DNA of 39,537 bases. Source: Clostridia bacterium (lineage in GTDB: Bacteria > Bacillota > Clostridia > Oscillospirales > Acutalibacteraceae). Within the stretch, counting starts at the first letter, position 1, and each line of letters starts with the position of its first letter. The DNA is taken from NCBI GenBank assembly GCA_017537365.1, contig JAFYKZ010000006.1:1-39537 (forward strand), read 5' to 3'. The translations under genes and the position numbers were made by a program. The notes under the pieces were generated by a model, which was given only the letters and a program-made list of their open reading frames with translations, did no database searches and was not told where the DNA came from. This document shows, piece after piece, positions 14,718 to 21,876 of this stretch.

Positions 14718-15251
14718 TTATTTCACTCGTATATTTGAAACACTGCAGTTAGATGCCTTTGAAATGTACCAAAAACCGTTTGTGTAAATATCACGCCCAT
14801 TAAAACCTCTGTACGTAGTACTTCCGCCAAGGTTATGGATATTTACATATGCCATATCTAAACACGAACATTTATTGGTTTTATTTACATAGTAACTCAC
14901 CTTTATTGTATAAGTCTTATTTTTTTGTAACTTAAGTGTAGAGGCTATGTTTTTGCCTGTGCCAGAAATTAAGAAAAAGTTCTTGCCGTTAATCGCAGGA
15001 GAAACTGATATTGCCATAAGTGGTGCCTTGTTACAGCGATGCCCCAAGGTTTTCGGTGCTGCATCACTCACAAATTTTATTGACGGAGTTCCTTTAGTAT
15101 TAGTTTTTACGGTAAAAGTGACTGTTTTATCGCAGTCAAATTTTTGTTTAGCTGTAGCTGCCGAGGCACTTATGGAGAGAATGCTGGTCATTGTTAGCAT
15201 TATGGTTGCGATGCAGAGAAACGATATGCCACGTTTAAAAATTAATTTCAT
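14718..15251 (-). CDS. Secreted protein of unknown function
   Basis: 177 aa with a Sec signal peptide (MKLIFKRGISFLCIATIMLT, likely cut after ASAA near residue 32). The mature part is Lys/Thr-rich and mainly beta (KTVTFTVKTNTKGTPSIKF; KTYTIKVSYYVNK), with several Cys (CDK, HRCNK, KCSCLD, NCS) that could form disulphides outside the cell. No enzyme motif is visible. ATG 15251 is chosen because AAAAGGAG sits nine bases before it; the longer ORF to 15308 lacks such a site. Two mini-ORFs lie directly upstream and overlap its start. Confidence 0.72.
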   Translation of the reverse strand: MKLIFKRGISFLCIATIMLTMTSILSISASAATAKQKFDCDKTVTFTVKTNTKGTPSIKFVSDAAPKTLGHRCNKAPLMAISVSPAINGKNFFLISGTGKNIASTLKLQKNKTYTIKVSYYVNKTNKCSCLDMAYVNIHNLGGSTTYRGFNGRDIYTNGFWYISKASNCSVSNIRVK

Positions 15252-15345
15252 AATAAATTGGCTCCTTTTAATAGTTTTATTGTTTTTATTTGTGGTTGCG
15301 ATTCGCATATATTCATGGTGGTCGTGGTAAAATAACGTTTTCCAT
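15248..15345 (-). other. Two overlapping leader mini-ORFs
   Basis: After a strong AAGGAGG (15362-15356), ATG 15345 encodes MENVILPRPP and stops at 15313. Its ATGA stop overlaps ATG 15316 of a second mini-ORF of 22 codons, ending at 15248 in another ATGA overlap with the secreted-protein start at 15251. This chain could couple translation of the secreted protein to ribosomes entering from 15345. Function is inferred from layout only. Confidence 0.35.
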
Positions 15346-15359
15346 TCGATTTTACCTCC

Positions 15360-15650
15360 TTATGCTGCATAAGCGACATTTTTATTTTTGGCAGTATTAT
15401 CTGAGTAGGAAATGACAGAATCAACAGAGACTCTTGGATATCTGCCGTCATCGAAAAGCTTATTTATACTAACTAATAACATATCTCCTTTGTTGAAACT
15501 TCCAAAAGCAAATGCGGGTGCTGTAGTTCCACCCTCTAATTGTAAAGAAAGAATGCATCCAGTTAATGTTTCCTTTTCCACATAAGCAAAGAAAGAATCA
15601 AATCTTTCTATTGCTCTTGTAGAACTTGACTTTTCATGATATAATATCAT
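15360..15650 (-). CDS. Unknown 96-aa protein, first gene of the cluster
   Basis: Small soluble protein beginning MILYHEKSSSTRAIERFDSF, then alternating strands and Gly-rich turns (LSLQLEGGTTAPAFAFGSF) and a Ser/Asp-rich tail. No recognised family. ATG 15650 is chosen over 15665 because GGAGG lies eight bases upstream. It is the first gene transcribed leftward from the divergent region that holds the palindrome at 15674-15701, and is therefore the most direct target for any regulator binding there. Confidence 0.62.
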   Translation of the reverse strand: MILYHEKSSSTRAIERFDSFFAYVEKETLTGCILSLQLEGGTTAPAFAFGSFNKGDMLLVSINKLFDDGRYPRVSVDSVISYSDNTAKNKNVAYAA

Positions 15651-15673
15651 TAAAGACACCTCCAAATATTATC

Positions 15674-15701
15674 AGACATCGAACCGTCTGTTCGATTGTC
15701 T
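15674..15701. promoter_or_regulatory. Operator-like palindrome in divergent intergenic region
   Basis: AGACATCGAAC (15674-15684) / GTTCGATTGTCT (15690-15701), an 11-bp inverted repeat with one bulge around CGTCT. It lies 24 nt upstream of the leftward gene start and 83 nt upstream of the STAND gene. A binding site for the winged helix of the STAND protein is a natural guess. It is not a canonical LexA box (spacing five, not four). Confidence 0.55.
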
Positions 15702-15783
15702 AATTATGTTATACCAATGTTTTTTCGTCTTTTTTTCGTTAAAAGTTCTTTTTTTATTCGAATTTTAAAGAGGTATTAGTTTT

Positions 15784-18771
15784 ATGCAAAAAATTAGAAA
15801 AATTTATATTGACGAGCATTCTTTTATTGATATGGTTAATCAACAGATTTGTATAAAAGATAATTTGGATGATTTTAAAGGAATTAATTTTGAATTATTC
15901 AAATATTTTGTTATTAACAAAAATATACTTATAAAATACTCTCAATTACAAGAATGCTGGGACAATTCCGAAAACAATCAAGACCACGAGTGTGAAATTC
16001 TTCGTTCCTCGATATCTAAACAGGTGAATACATTAAGTAAATTAGTTTCTGATTTTTGTCAATTCAATAATGTCAGAGGTACTGGATATCGAATGACTTT
16101 TCTTGAAAACACAAAATTCGAATATGAGAGCAATCAAGAAGATATAAAAAAATCCAATACTGATAATTCCTTCAGTATTGGTTCGCAATCTTTAATTAAT
16201 GGTATAAAAAAGTTCTTTAAAGAACAATCGGATAATTACATAAATACCTCAACCTATTCACAAGAAATAGTTCCGTATGTAAAAGATATTAACGATTGGT
16301 TAGGCGGTATTTATGAAAAAAATCTCATCGAGACTGTAGTTTTGTTATGGGAACAAGAGATTCGCGATGGTTTGTTCATAGGTAAATCAGGTGGTGGAAA
16401 AAGTGCGGCTTTTTTCGCTTGTGTCAATTATTTGCTCAAGAACCATCCTTCCACTACACCTATATACATTAATTTAGAAGAGTGTTTCTATGGAAGCGGA
16501 GAGGACAGAATTTTGGGGTATATTCAATCTCATTATGCCACCGATACTTCTATCGCAGATTTAAAAAATATTATACTTAACAGTAACGAAACTGCTGAAA
16601 ACAAACCCAAATTCGTTTTGTTACTTGACGGATTGTCAAATTGTATAAACTCAACCGAAACTGCCAACGATATTGCAATATTGCAAAAAGAATTCTCACT
16701 ATATAACAAACCGCACATCCAACTAATTTTTTCTGCTGTAAATGAGCAGTTCCCGTTCACACTTGGCAAAATTTCAAAACAGGCTTTTGAAATTCAGGGA
16801 TTGTCGGAATCACAAGTTATAAACTATTTGGATTCTATGAGTATAAATCATGGCTGCAACACTCCTTATCATATTTTGTCAAATCCTTTTATGCTTTCCA
16901 TTTATGCTAAAACGGCAGATTTTATAGCTTCTCAAAATAGTCAATTCAAAAACAAATTCAGGGAGAATATCACTACAGAGGCAGATATTTTATATAACTT
17001 TTTTGAGGCTATCGCTGTAAAATTTGCAGAAAAAGTTGCGCCTTATAATCAAAATAAATTATTTTTCGCTTTTGATTTCATATTACCCATAATCGCATAT
17101 TATATGGCAATAAACGTTCGACAACACATTTCTAAAGCAGAAATAGATGATTGTGTACGAGATGCAATAAATTTATTAGGAAATAGAGAGTTTGTCACTC
17201 GTTTCGAAGATCATTATGGAGAAGAGTATTGCTTTAAAATCAATGAACTTATAGTATGGTTTGTCCAACAAACAGGAATACTAAATATTAGCGAAAAGGG
17301 TTACACATTTAACAACAGTATTTTTCGTAATTATTTGTGTGCAAAACATATATACAATATAATTTTAATGCAAAACGAAAGCATCGAATTAAGTGATATT
17401 TGTAAACAAACTCTAGAATCGGGTTCATTAGCTTATGAATCCAGAAGATATTTAGGAGAACTTTGTGAAGAATTTAAAAACAAACCTTATCAAGAACAAA
17501 ACGGCAGTTGGGTATTCCCAAATAAAAACCGGTTGCTTCTTAATATAATAGATCTTTATAGAGAAAGCGCATCTGACAATGCTAAGATAGCAATATCAAA
17601 TATAGTTTCAGCAATAGCAATCTGCAGAGAAAAGGATTTGTCTGGACTTAATTTATCTTTTTTAGACTTACGACGTTTGACCTTTTCTAATATTATTTGT
17701 TCAAGACCATCTAAAAATGGTTATGTTGCTGCAAATTTTTCAGGCTGTGATATAGATCAATGGTTTTTTAAAACAGTACAATTTTGTAAAGATCGTTCTT
17801 CTGTCAAAATTTTAAAAAACAGCAATAAGATAGTATCTACAACAGGTGTGGGTAGTTTTAGAATTTACAATTATGATGGTGAGCACATAGAAGTATCAAT
17901 TAATGAGAATGATTTTATTCAGTCGCTTGATGTTTCTCCAGATGAAACTAAGATTTTAGTTTCATGTCTTGATTCTGGAATTTACGAATATGATATTTCA
18001 GAAAATAAGCTAGTTAAAATTATCGATAGCTATGGCGTAATGTTTGGAATAGCAAAATATCTAACACAACATGAATTCGCTTATTTTACAAGAGATAAAA
18101 AAATTACAATATACGATATTTCAAATGACTCTAAAATAACCGTTATCGACTACTCTTCTAATAATTTCTGCTATGATATTGAAAGAAACTCAATAATGAT
18201 AGCAAGTCGTTCAAGAGATATTGTAAGATACAATTTAAACCGATATTCTTTTGATCGTAGGTTTTCAATTACGGATGTTTCTGATTCGTACATTATGCAA
18301 GTAGCTGTCGATAGTATAAAAAATACTGTTATATATTGCACCAAAGATGGTATAGTTGCTGAATGGGATATTATTAGAAACCAACTTGTTTCATCCTGTT
18401 CTCTCGTTGGTGAAATAAATGATTTCGTTTTATCTGATGATAATACAACAATTTACTGTATTACCGAAAATAACGGAATATATATAATTAATAGGCTAAC
18501 ACAAGAAATCACTAATAAGAAAATTAGTGAAAAAGGAAGATGGAGTTCGATTGATATTAATAATGATATTTTAGTAATAGGTTCCATTGAGGGCGGTTTA
18601 ATATTACATAATCTAAACAATATAGAATATAAAATACTATCTACCATGAATCCTTTATATCGTGCAAACGAATTACATATAAAAGGTTGTTCTTTTAAAA
18701 ATGCGAAATTCTCAAATAATGTCACGGAACAATTTTGGATGATGTTAGAAAATGAAGGTGCTGTTCTATAG
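15784..18771 (+). CDS. STAND NTPase with OmpR-type winged helix and WD40-like propeller
   Basis: 995 aa. Residues ~30-106 match an OmpR/PhoB-type winged helix (FELFKYFVINKNILIKYSQL ... NNVRGTGYRMTF). A P-loop NTPase follows: Walker A GLFIGKSGGGKSAAF near 196-210 and Walker B KFVLLLDGLSN near 276-286, then the helical STAND/NACHT-like arm. Residues ~615-665 carry pentapeptide-like repeats (KDLSGLNLSFLDLRRLTFSN), then a WD40-like propeller (LDVSPDETKILVSC; IVAEWDIIRNQLVSSC), and a last pentapeptide-like piece KGCSFKNAKFSN. STAND proteins are sensor switches that oligomerise on ligand binding. Here the usual effector is replaced by a DNA-binding domain, as in SARP/AfsR-type regulators, so it may switch transcription of the divergent cluster. 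Confidence 0.83.
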   Translation: MQKIRKIYIDEHSFIDMVNQQICIKDNLDDFKGINFELFKYFVINKNILIKYSQLQECWDNSENNQDHECEILRSSISKQVNTLSKLVSDFCQFNNVRGTGYRMTFLENTKFEYESNQEDIKKSNTDNSFSIGSQSLINGIKKFFKEQSDNYINTSTYSQEIVPYVKDINDWLGGIYEKNLIETVVLLWEQEIRDGLFIGKSGGGKSAAFFACVNYLLKNHPSTTPIYINLEECFYGSGEDRILGYIQSHYATDTSIADLKNIILNSNETAENKPKFVLLLDGLSNCINSTETANDIAILQKEFSLYNKPHIQLIFSAVNEQFPFTLGKISKQAFEIQGLSESQVINYLDSMSINHGCNTPYHILSNPFMLSIYAKTADFIASQNSQFKNKFRENITTEADILYNFFEAIAVKFAEKVAPYNQNKLFFAFDFILPIIAYYMAINVRQHISKAEIDDCVRDAINLLGNREFVTRFEDHYGEEYCFKINELIVWFVQQTGILNISEKGYTFNNSIFRNYLCAKHIYNIILMQNESIELSDICKQTLESGSLAYESRRYLGELCEEFKNKPYQEQNGSWVFPNKNRLLLNIIDLYRESASDNAKIAISNIVSAIAICREKDLSGLNLSFLDLRRLTFSNIICSRPSKNGYVAANFSGCDIDQWFFKTVQFCKDRSSVKILKNSNKIVSTTGVGSFRIYNYDGEHIEVSINENDFIQSLDVSPDETKILVSCLDSGIYEYDISENKLVKIIDSYGVMFGIAKYLTQHEFAYFTRDKKITIYDISNDSKITVIDYSSNNFCYDIERNSIMIASRSRDIVRYNLNRYSFDRRFSITDVSDSYIMQVAVDSIKNTVIYCTKDGIVAEWDIIRNQLVSSCSLVGEINDFVLSDDNTTIYCITENNGIYIINRLTQEITNKKISEKGRWSSIDINNDILVIGSIEGGLILHNLNNIEYKILSTMNPLYRANELHIKGCSFKNAKFSNNVTEQFWMMLENEGAVL

Positions 18772-18794
18772 TTTCCAAAAAAGGAGACTAGATT

Positions 18795-18932
18795 ATGATT
18801 AACAATAATTTGCTAACCACCCTTGAGAAAAAATTAAACTATTAAAAAGAACCTTTTCATGAATTTGCTTCAAAATTTGGAGAAATTTTGGCACTTTTTG
18901 AGATTAAACATTGTTTGGAATCAAAAAAATAA
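18795..18932 (+). pseudogene. Small ORF interrupted by one in-frame stop
   Basis: AAAGGAG precedes ATG 18795, which encodes MINNNLLTTLEKKLNY and then TAA (18843-18845). The same frame continues with a protein-like stretch KEPFHEFASKFGEILALFEI to TAA at 18930. Either a 45-codon gene broken by one point mutation, a 16-aa peptide, or stop read-through. It follows the STAND gene by 23 nt and precedes its terminator, so it belongs to that transcript. Confidence 0.4.
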
Positions 18933-18933
18933 A

Positions 18934-18979
18934 AAATTGCTAACCGCGTTTATTGTTAATTCGGTTAGCAATTTCTTTT
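18934..18979 (+). terminator. Terminator of the STAND transcript
   Basis: Thirteen-bp perfect stem AAATTGCTAACCG (18934-18946) / CGGTTAGCAATTT (18962-18974) followed by a T-rich tail. Confidence 0.85.
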
Positions 18980-19040
18980 GTCTGGACTTTTGGGAAGTTG
19001 TGTAGTATATGTTTGTGTTGCAAAAGGAGGTGCAAAGCAC

Positions 19041-19325
19041 ATGACAACACTTGAAGATTTATACTACGGCAACATCAGTCCGCACGAAAGGTATATCAAG
19101 CGAGGAACGAGAGTGGATAAGCTCGTAAAGTTGATATGCAAAAACGAGGAAAAATTAAACTCTTCCCTTACAGAGAAACAGAAAGAAACCTTTGAAAAGT
19201 TCAAGGACTGCACAAGTGAACTGTCCTGCATCACCGAACGCGAGGCGTTCAGTTCGGGATTTATCTTAGCCACTCGCATAATGGTGGAAGTAATGCAAGG
19301 CTTGGAGGAGGTTGAGGATATATGA
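19041..19325 (+). CDS. DUF6809-like protein of mobile elements
   Basis: 94 aa. The text matches a small family common in Tn1549-like and related clostridial elements: TTLEDLYYGNISPHERYIKR at the start, EEKLNSSLTEKQKETFEKF in the middle, and ITEREAFSSGFILATRIMVE at the end. Predicted all-helical; function unknown. AAAAGGAGG lies before ATG 19041. Its stop overlaps the start of the next gene (ATGA). Codon use here is less AT-rich than in the 8.6-18.8 kb cluster, which agrees with a separate origin. Confidence 0.82.
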   Translation: MTTLEDLYYGNISPHERYIKRGTRVDKLVKLICKNEEKLNSSLTEKQKETFEKFKDCTSELSCITEREAFSSGFILATRIMVEVMQGLEEVEDI

Positions 19326-20176
19326 AGAAAATAATTATCCTTCTTCTCTGGTGTGGGGTGCTCGCAAGTATGGTAGGATGCGGTGGCAACACCGCACCGC
19401 CGCCTACCGAGAGTCCAACAACAACCGTATCGGAAACGATAATAACAGAAACACCTATCGAAACAACACCGCCTGTAAAGGCGGTAGATCCAACAGAGGA
19501 AGAAAAAGAACCTACCACGACCGAGAGTAAGGAACAGGCAACCGCGCCAACTGTGACCACCACAGAGCATACGGTAACGACAAAGCCGAAGGAAGAACCC
19601 AAGTCTACAGCAACCACAAAACCGACAGAGTCATCGGCGGCGGAAAATACCGAACCCAAAGAAGAAACACCGTCTAAAACCGAAGCACCACAAGAAGAAA
19701 TATATGTAGGCATACAATGGCCGGAGGTTGATCCTACGGATATCGAAAGACTCGTAATTGAGAAAGTAAATGCTTACCGCATAGCACAGGGTGATACAGC
19801 AGCTACGTTGCTCCCCGGACTAACTGAGGTGGCACGCTACAGAGCCAATGAGCTTACGACTAACTTCTCCCACACAAGTCCCTGTGATGCGTGCAACGAA
19901 TTAAAATACGGCGAATTTGTGGATATGACACTCTATGGTCTCACCGCCGAGGATAGTTATTACCAAGGCTTCAACCGAGAAGCAATTGGCATGGGCGATT
20001 GGTTCGGCACGGCGGAAAGTATGTCCGACCGTATCGCCGATGGCTTCCATCATAGCAAAGGCCACTGGTCGTATGTGGGCAGCTCCAAGTATCCATATAT
20101 AGCTGTAGGCGTAACCAAAGCAAACGGAAAATGGTACGTCTGCGTATGTATGAGTGAGAAAAATTACGGCGGATAA
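19322..20176 (+). CDS. CAP/SCP-domain lipoprotein
   Basis: 284 aa. A lipoprotein signal peptide (MKKIIILLLWCGVLASMVGC, lipid on Cys20) is followed by a Thr/Pro/Glu-rich linker to residue ~130, typical of a cell-wall spacer. The C-terminal CAP domain reads RLVIEKVNAYRIAQGDTAAT, then ARYRANELTTNFSHTSPCD, and ends with YIAVGVTKANGKWYVCVCMS. CAP proteins are extracellular and of varied, mostly unclear role in bacteria. It is coupled to the DUF6809-like gene and is probably cargo of the mobilisable element, acting at the cell surface. Confidence 0.87.
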   Translation: MKKIIILLLWCGVLASMVGCGGNTAPPPTESPTTTVSETIITETPIETTPPVKAVDPTEEEKEPTTTESKEQATAPTVTTTEHTVTTKPKEEPKSTATTKPTESSAAENTEPKEETPSKTEAPQEEIYVGIQWPEVDPTDIERLVIEKVNAYRIAQGDTAATLLPGLTEVARYRANELTTNFSHTSPCDACNELKYGEFVDMTLYGLTAEDSYYQGFNREAIGMGDWFGTAESMSDRIADGFHHSKGHWSYVGSSKYPYIAVGVTKANGKWYVCVCMSEKNYGG

Positions 20177-20293
20177 AATTGATATCAAAGCAAAGCATCG
20201 CTTAGGCGGCACCGTTTTGTTAGTAGATTAACTCACAAAAGTATGTTACAATAAACTTATCAACTAATAACAATAGCTTGAAAGGATAAAAAC

Positions 20294-20917
20294 ATGGAAT
20301 TGCGTGATAAATATAAAGAACTAAAGGATAAAAACTTTAAAACCTATAATGATTTAAAAAAATATTTTCTTTTAGAAGTGGATTTTTCGAAAGAAGATGC
20401 TCCTAATAAAATCAAAACACAAATCAATTCAGTAAATGACAATTTAAGTAGAGTTTGGCTTTTGTTTGCCAGTAACGATAAATCCAATTGGGATTGCTTG
20501 CAAGTTGCGCACAGTAAAAATCGTGTTCGAGATGAGATTAAGTCTGCGATAGAATATTTATTATCTGAGTATGATAAGGACTCTAATGAAGTTGCATATA
20601 CAAACAGTGCTTTCTATAAAAATGTATGTCCAGATGCGAAAGGAGAAGAATACCGTAAATGTCTTTATGGTAAAATAGGTTATGAATATAAGTATTTTCG
20701 TTTATGCTTTCTTAATGTAAATAAATATCTTGGGATAGATAAAAACCAAGATTTCAATACCGATATAGAAAGAATCGCATTTATTTGCAAAAATCAGTAT
20801 GCGGAAGCAAAAATAGCATATCAAACACTTGCGGTATATTGGAGATTATATTCAAGTGGTATTGATGGACAAACAATTACATATATTGTAGAAAATCCAA
20901 CAGAATTTGAAGAATAA
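20294..20917 (+). CDS. Unknown 207-aa helical protein
   Basis: Soluble, Lys/Glu/Asn-rich and largely helical (LRDKYKELKDKNFKTYNDLK; SRVWLLFASNDKSNWDCLQ; RDEIKSAIEYLLSEYDKD). There are a few Cys (NVCPDAKGEEYRKCLYG) but no clear metal site. No family recognised. GAAAGGA lies eight bases before the ATG, and a terminator follows, so it is a single-gene unit. Its AT-rich codon use resembles the 8.6-18.8 kb cluster rather than the flanking mobilisation genes, which suggests a separate insertion. Confidence 0.65.
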   Translation: MELRDKYKELKDKNFKTYNDLKKYFLLEVDFSKEDAPNKIKTQINSVNDNLSRVWLLFASNDKSNWDCLQVAHSKNRVRDEIKSAIEYLLSEYDKDSNEVAYTNSAFYKNVCPDAKGEEYRKCLYGKIGYEYKYFRLCFLNVNKYLGIDKNQDFNTDIERIAFICKNQYAEAKIAYQTLAVYWRLYSSGIDGQTITYIVENPTEFEE

Positions 20918-20932
20918 CTTACCCAGTAACAA

Positions 20933-20975
20933 AACCCCTAGGGATATTTAAATATATCTGTAGGGGTTAATTTTG
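20933..20975 (+). terminator. Terminator after the 20294 gene
   Basis: AACCCCTA (20933-20940) / TAGGGGTT (20961-20968) with an AT-rich inner helix, then AATTTTGT. The intergenic stretch from here to 21143 shows nothing else I can name. Confidence 0.8.
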
Positions 20976-21143
20976 TGCATTATTATAGTTTTCAAAAAAC
21001 AAAAGTGAAATTTTATTCTTAAGAGCAATTAATTTTCGCAATAATTTATGACACTCAAAAGAATATTTAGTGCTAAAAACGATTAAAAAATACCAGAAAA
21101 AATTATTGTAAAACTGCCCTAAATTTTATAAAAATTTAAGGCC

Positions 21144-21172
21144 TTGACAAAACTTTTGAAGTCCGGTAAAAT
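21144..21172 (+). promoter_or_regulatory. Sigma-A promoter of the mobilisation region
   Basis: TTGACA (21144-21149), 17-bp spacer, TAAAAT (21167-21172). Near-consensus, and the only good promoter seen upstream of oriT/mobC. Confidence 0.75.
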
Positions 21173-21185
21173 AAGCATCCAAACT

Positions 21186-21256
21186 AAATAAGGCGATACA
21201 GTCTTCGTGTTGTAAATAGCCAAAATCGGCTTGAAATCACAAGGCTTATTTTTATC
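21186..21256 (+). ncRNA. Structured leader or small RNA with terminator-like 3' end
   Basis: Starts just after the promoter at 21144. AAATAAG (21186-21192) pairs with CTTATTT (21245-21251), enclosing AGCC/GGCT and TTCG-type inner hairpins, then TTTTTAT. It could be a short RNA or the first of two attenuators before the mob genes. No known Rfam class recognised by eye. Confidence 0.45.
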
Positions 21257-21296
21257 TCTGTCGGTATGTTCTTTGACAAAAGCATAAACGCAAAAT

Positions 21297-21357
21297 AAAT
21301 CCCTGCGCGGATACTGTCAAGGAATAACCATACAGTTTTAGCGCAGGGATTTTTATA
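21297..21357 (+). terminator. Strong hairpin terminator or attenuator before oriT
   Basis: AAATCCCTGCGC (21297-21308) / GCGCAGGGATTT (21341-21352), 12-bp perfect stem with an inner ACTGT/ACAGT helix, followed by a T-rich tail. It lies inside the leader between the promoter and the mob genes. Confidence 0.75.
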
Positions 21358-21385
21358 TTACATAGAAAGGAGTGATTATCAAAAT

Positions 21386-21532
21386 ATGACTGCGGTAGAA
21401 CTCTATCCCGAAGGGATAGGCAAGCATATTGTTTGTATATACAGCAGCCTTACGGCCGCCGCATTACAAACAGCTTGTCGGGGTGAACCCCAAACCCCCA
21501 ATAATACGACATCGGGGAATAAACAGCGGTAG
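21386..21532 (+). CDS. Small 48-codon ORF overlapping the candidate oriT
   Basis: AAAGGAG lies about fifteen bases before ATG 21386. The product starts MTAVELYPEGIGKHIVCIYS and ends NTTSGNKQR; no domain recognised. The DNA also carries inverted repeats (CTATCCC/GGGATAG at 21403-21420; GGGGT/ACCCC near 21479-21491), as expected of an origin of transfer before a relaxase operon, so the open frame could be incidental. It may serve to bring ribosomes toward mobC, which lacks a clear site of its own. Confidence 0.35.
   Translation: MTAVELYPEGIGKHIVCIYSSLTAAALQTACRGEPQTPNNTTSGNKQR
21400..21530. other. Candidate origin of transfer (oriT)
   Basis: Inverted repeats CTATCCC/GGGATAG and GGGGTGAACCCC, then CCCCCAATAATACGAC, located directly upstream of mobC and relaxase genes, the usual oriT position in MOBP systems. 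The nick site is not identified. Confidence 0.5.
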
Positions 21533-21582
21533 TTCTGCTGCCGCAGAAAGAGAGGAAAACTAAAACCAACAACAAGACAAAA

Positions 21583-21876
21583 ATGATTGCTATGCGTTTT
21601 CGTGAGAACGATTATGCGGCAATCAAGAAAAAAGCAGAAAAAGTGAATATGAACTTCACCGAGTTTGTAACGGCAGCGGCAATGAACAAATCCATAACTG
21701 TTATAAACGGTCTCTCGGATGTGCTGAAAGAACAAAAAGCCATCGGTAGAAACATCAATCAGTTAACAACTCTTTGTAATATGGGCAAGATTGTATGTCC
21801 CGATTTAAAAGAGTTGAAACAGCAATATGCCGAGGTGCTTACCACACTTAACAAGATAGTCGGGAGGTATGGCTGA
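21583..21876 (+). CDS. mobC: MobC-like relaxosome accessory protein
   Basis: 97 aa. Ribbon-helix-helix-type start (MRFRENDYAAIKKKAEKVNM, then FTEFVTAAAMNKS) followed by the MobC hallmark IGRNINQLTTLCNMG and a final helix. MobC proteins bind oriT and help the relaxase open the strands. No good ribosome site lies before ATG 21583, and the codons upstream (Q-K-E-R-K-T-K-T-N-N-K) look coding and basic, so the true start is uncertain. Its stop overlaps the relaxase start (TGATG). Confidence 0.83.
   Translation: MIAMRFRENDYAAIKKKAEKVNMNFTEFVTAAAMNKSITVINGLSDVLKEQKAIGRNINQLTTLCNMGKIVCPDLKELKQQYAEVLTTLNKIVGRYG

Noticed and set aside
15674-15701. LexA/SOS box reading of TCGAAC-N5-GTTCGA
   Set aside because: Gram-positive LexA boxes are GAAC-N4-GTTC; the spacing here is five and the longer palindrome extends beyond it. 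Kept only as an unspecific operator candidate.
18858-19008. Open frame starting ATG at 18858 across the STAND terminator
   Set aside because: No ribosome site, and it runs through the terminator hairpin; the other frame from 18795 is the better candidate.
19064-19713. Minus-strand open frames over the CAP lipoprotein linker
   Set aside because: They mirror the repetitive Thr/Pro/Glu-rich linker codons; no start context and low-complexity products.
21186-21357. Known riboswitch class (for example c-di-GMP or SAM) in the mob leader
   Set aside because: No conserved core of any riboswitch could be recognised; only stems and T-tracts are seen.
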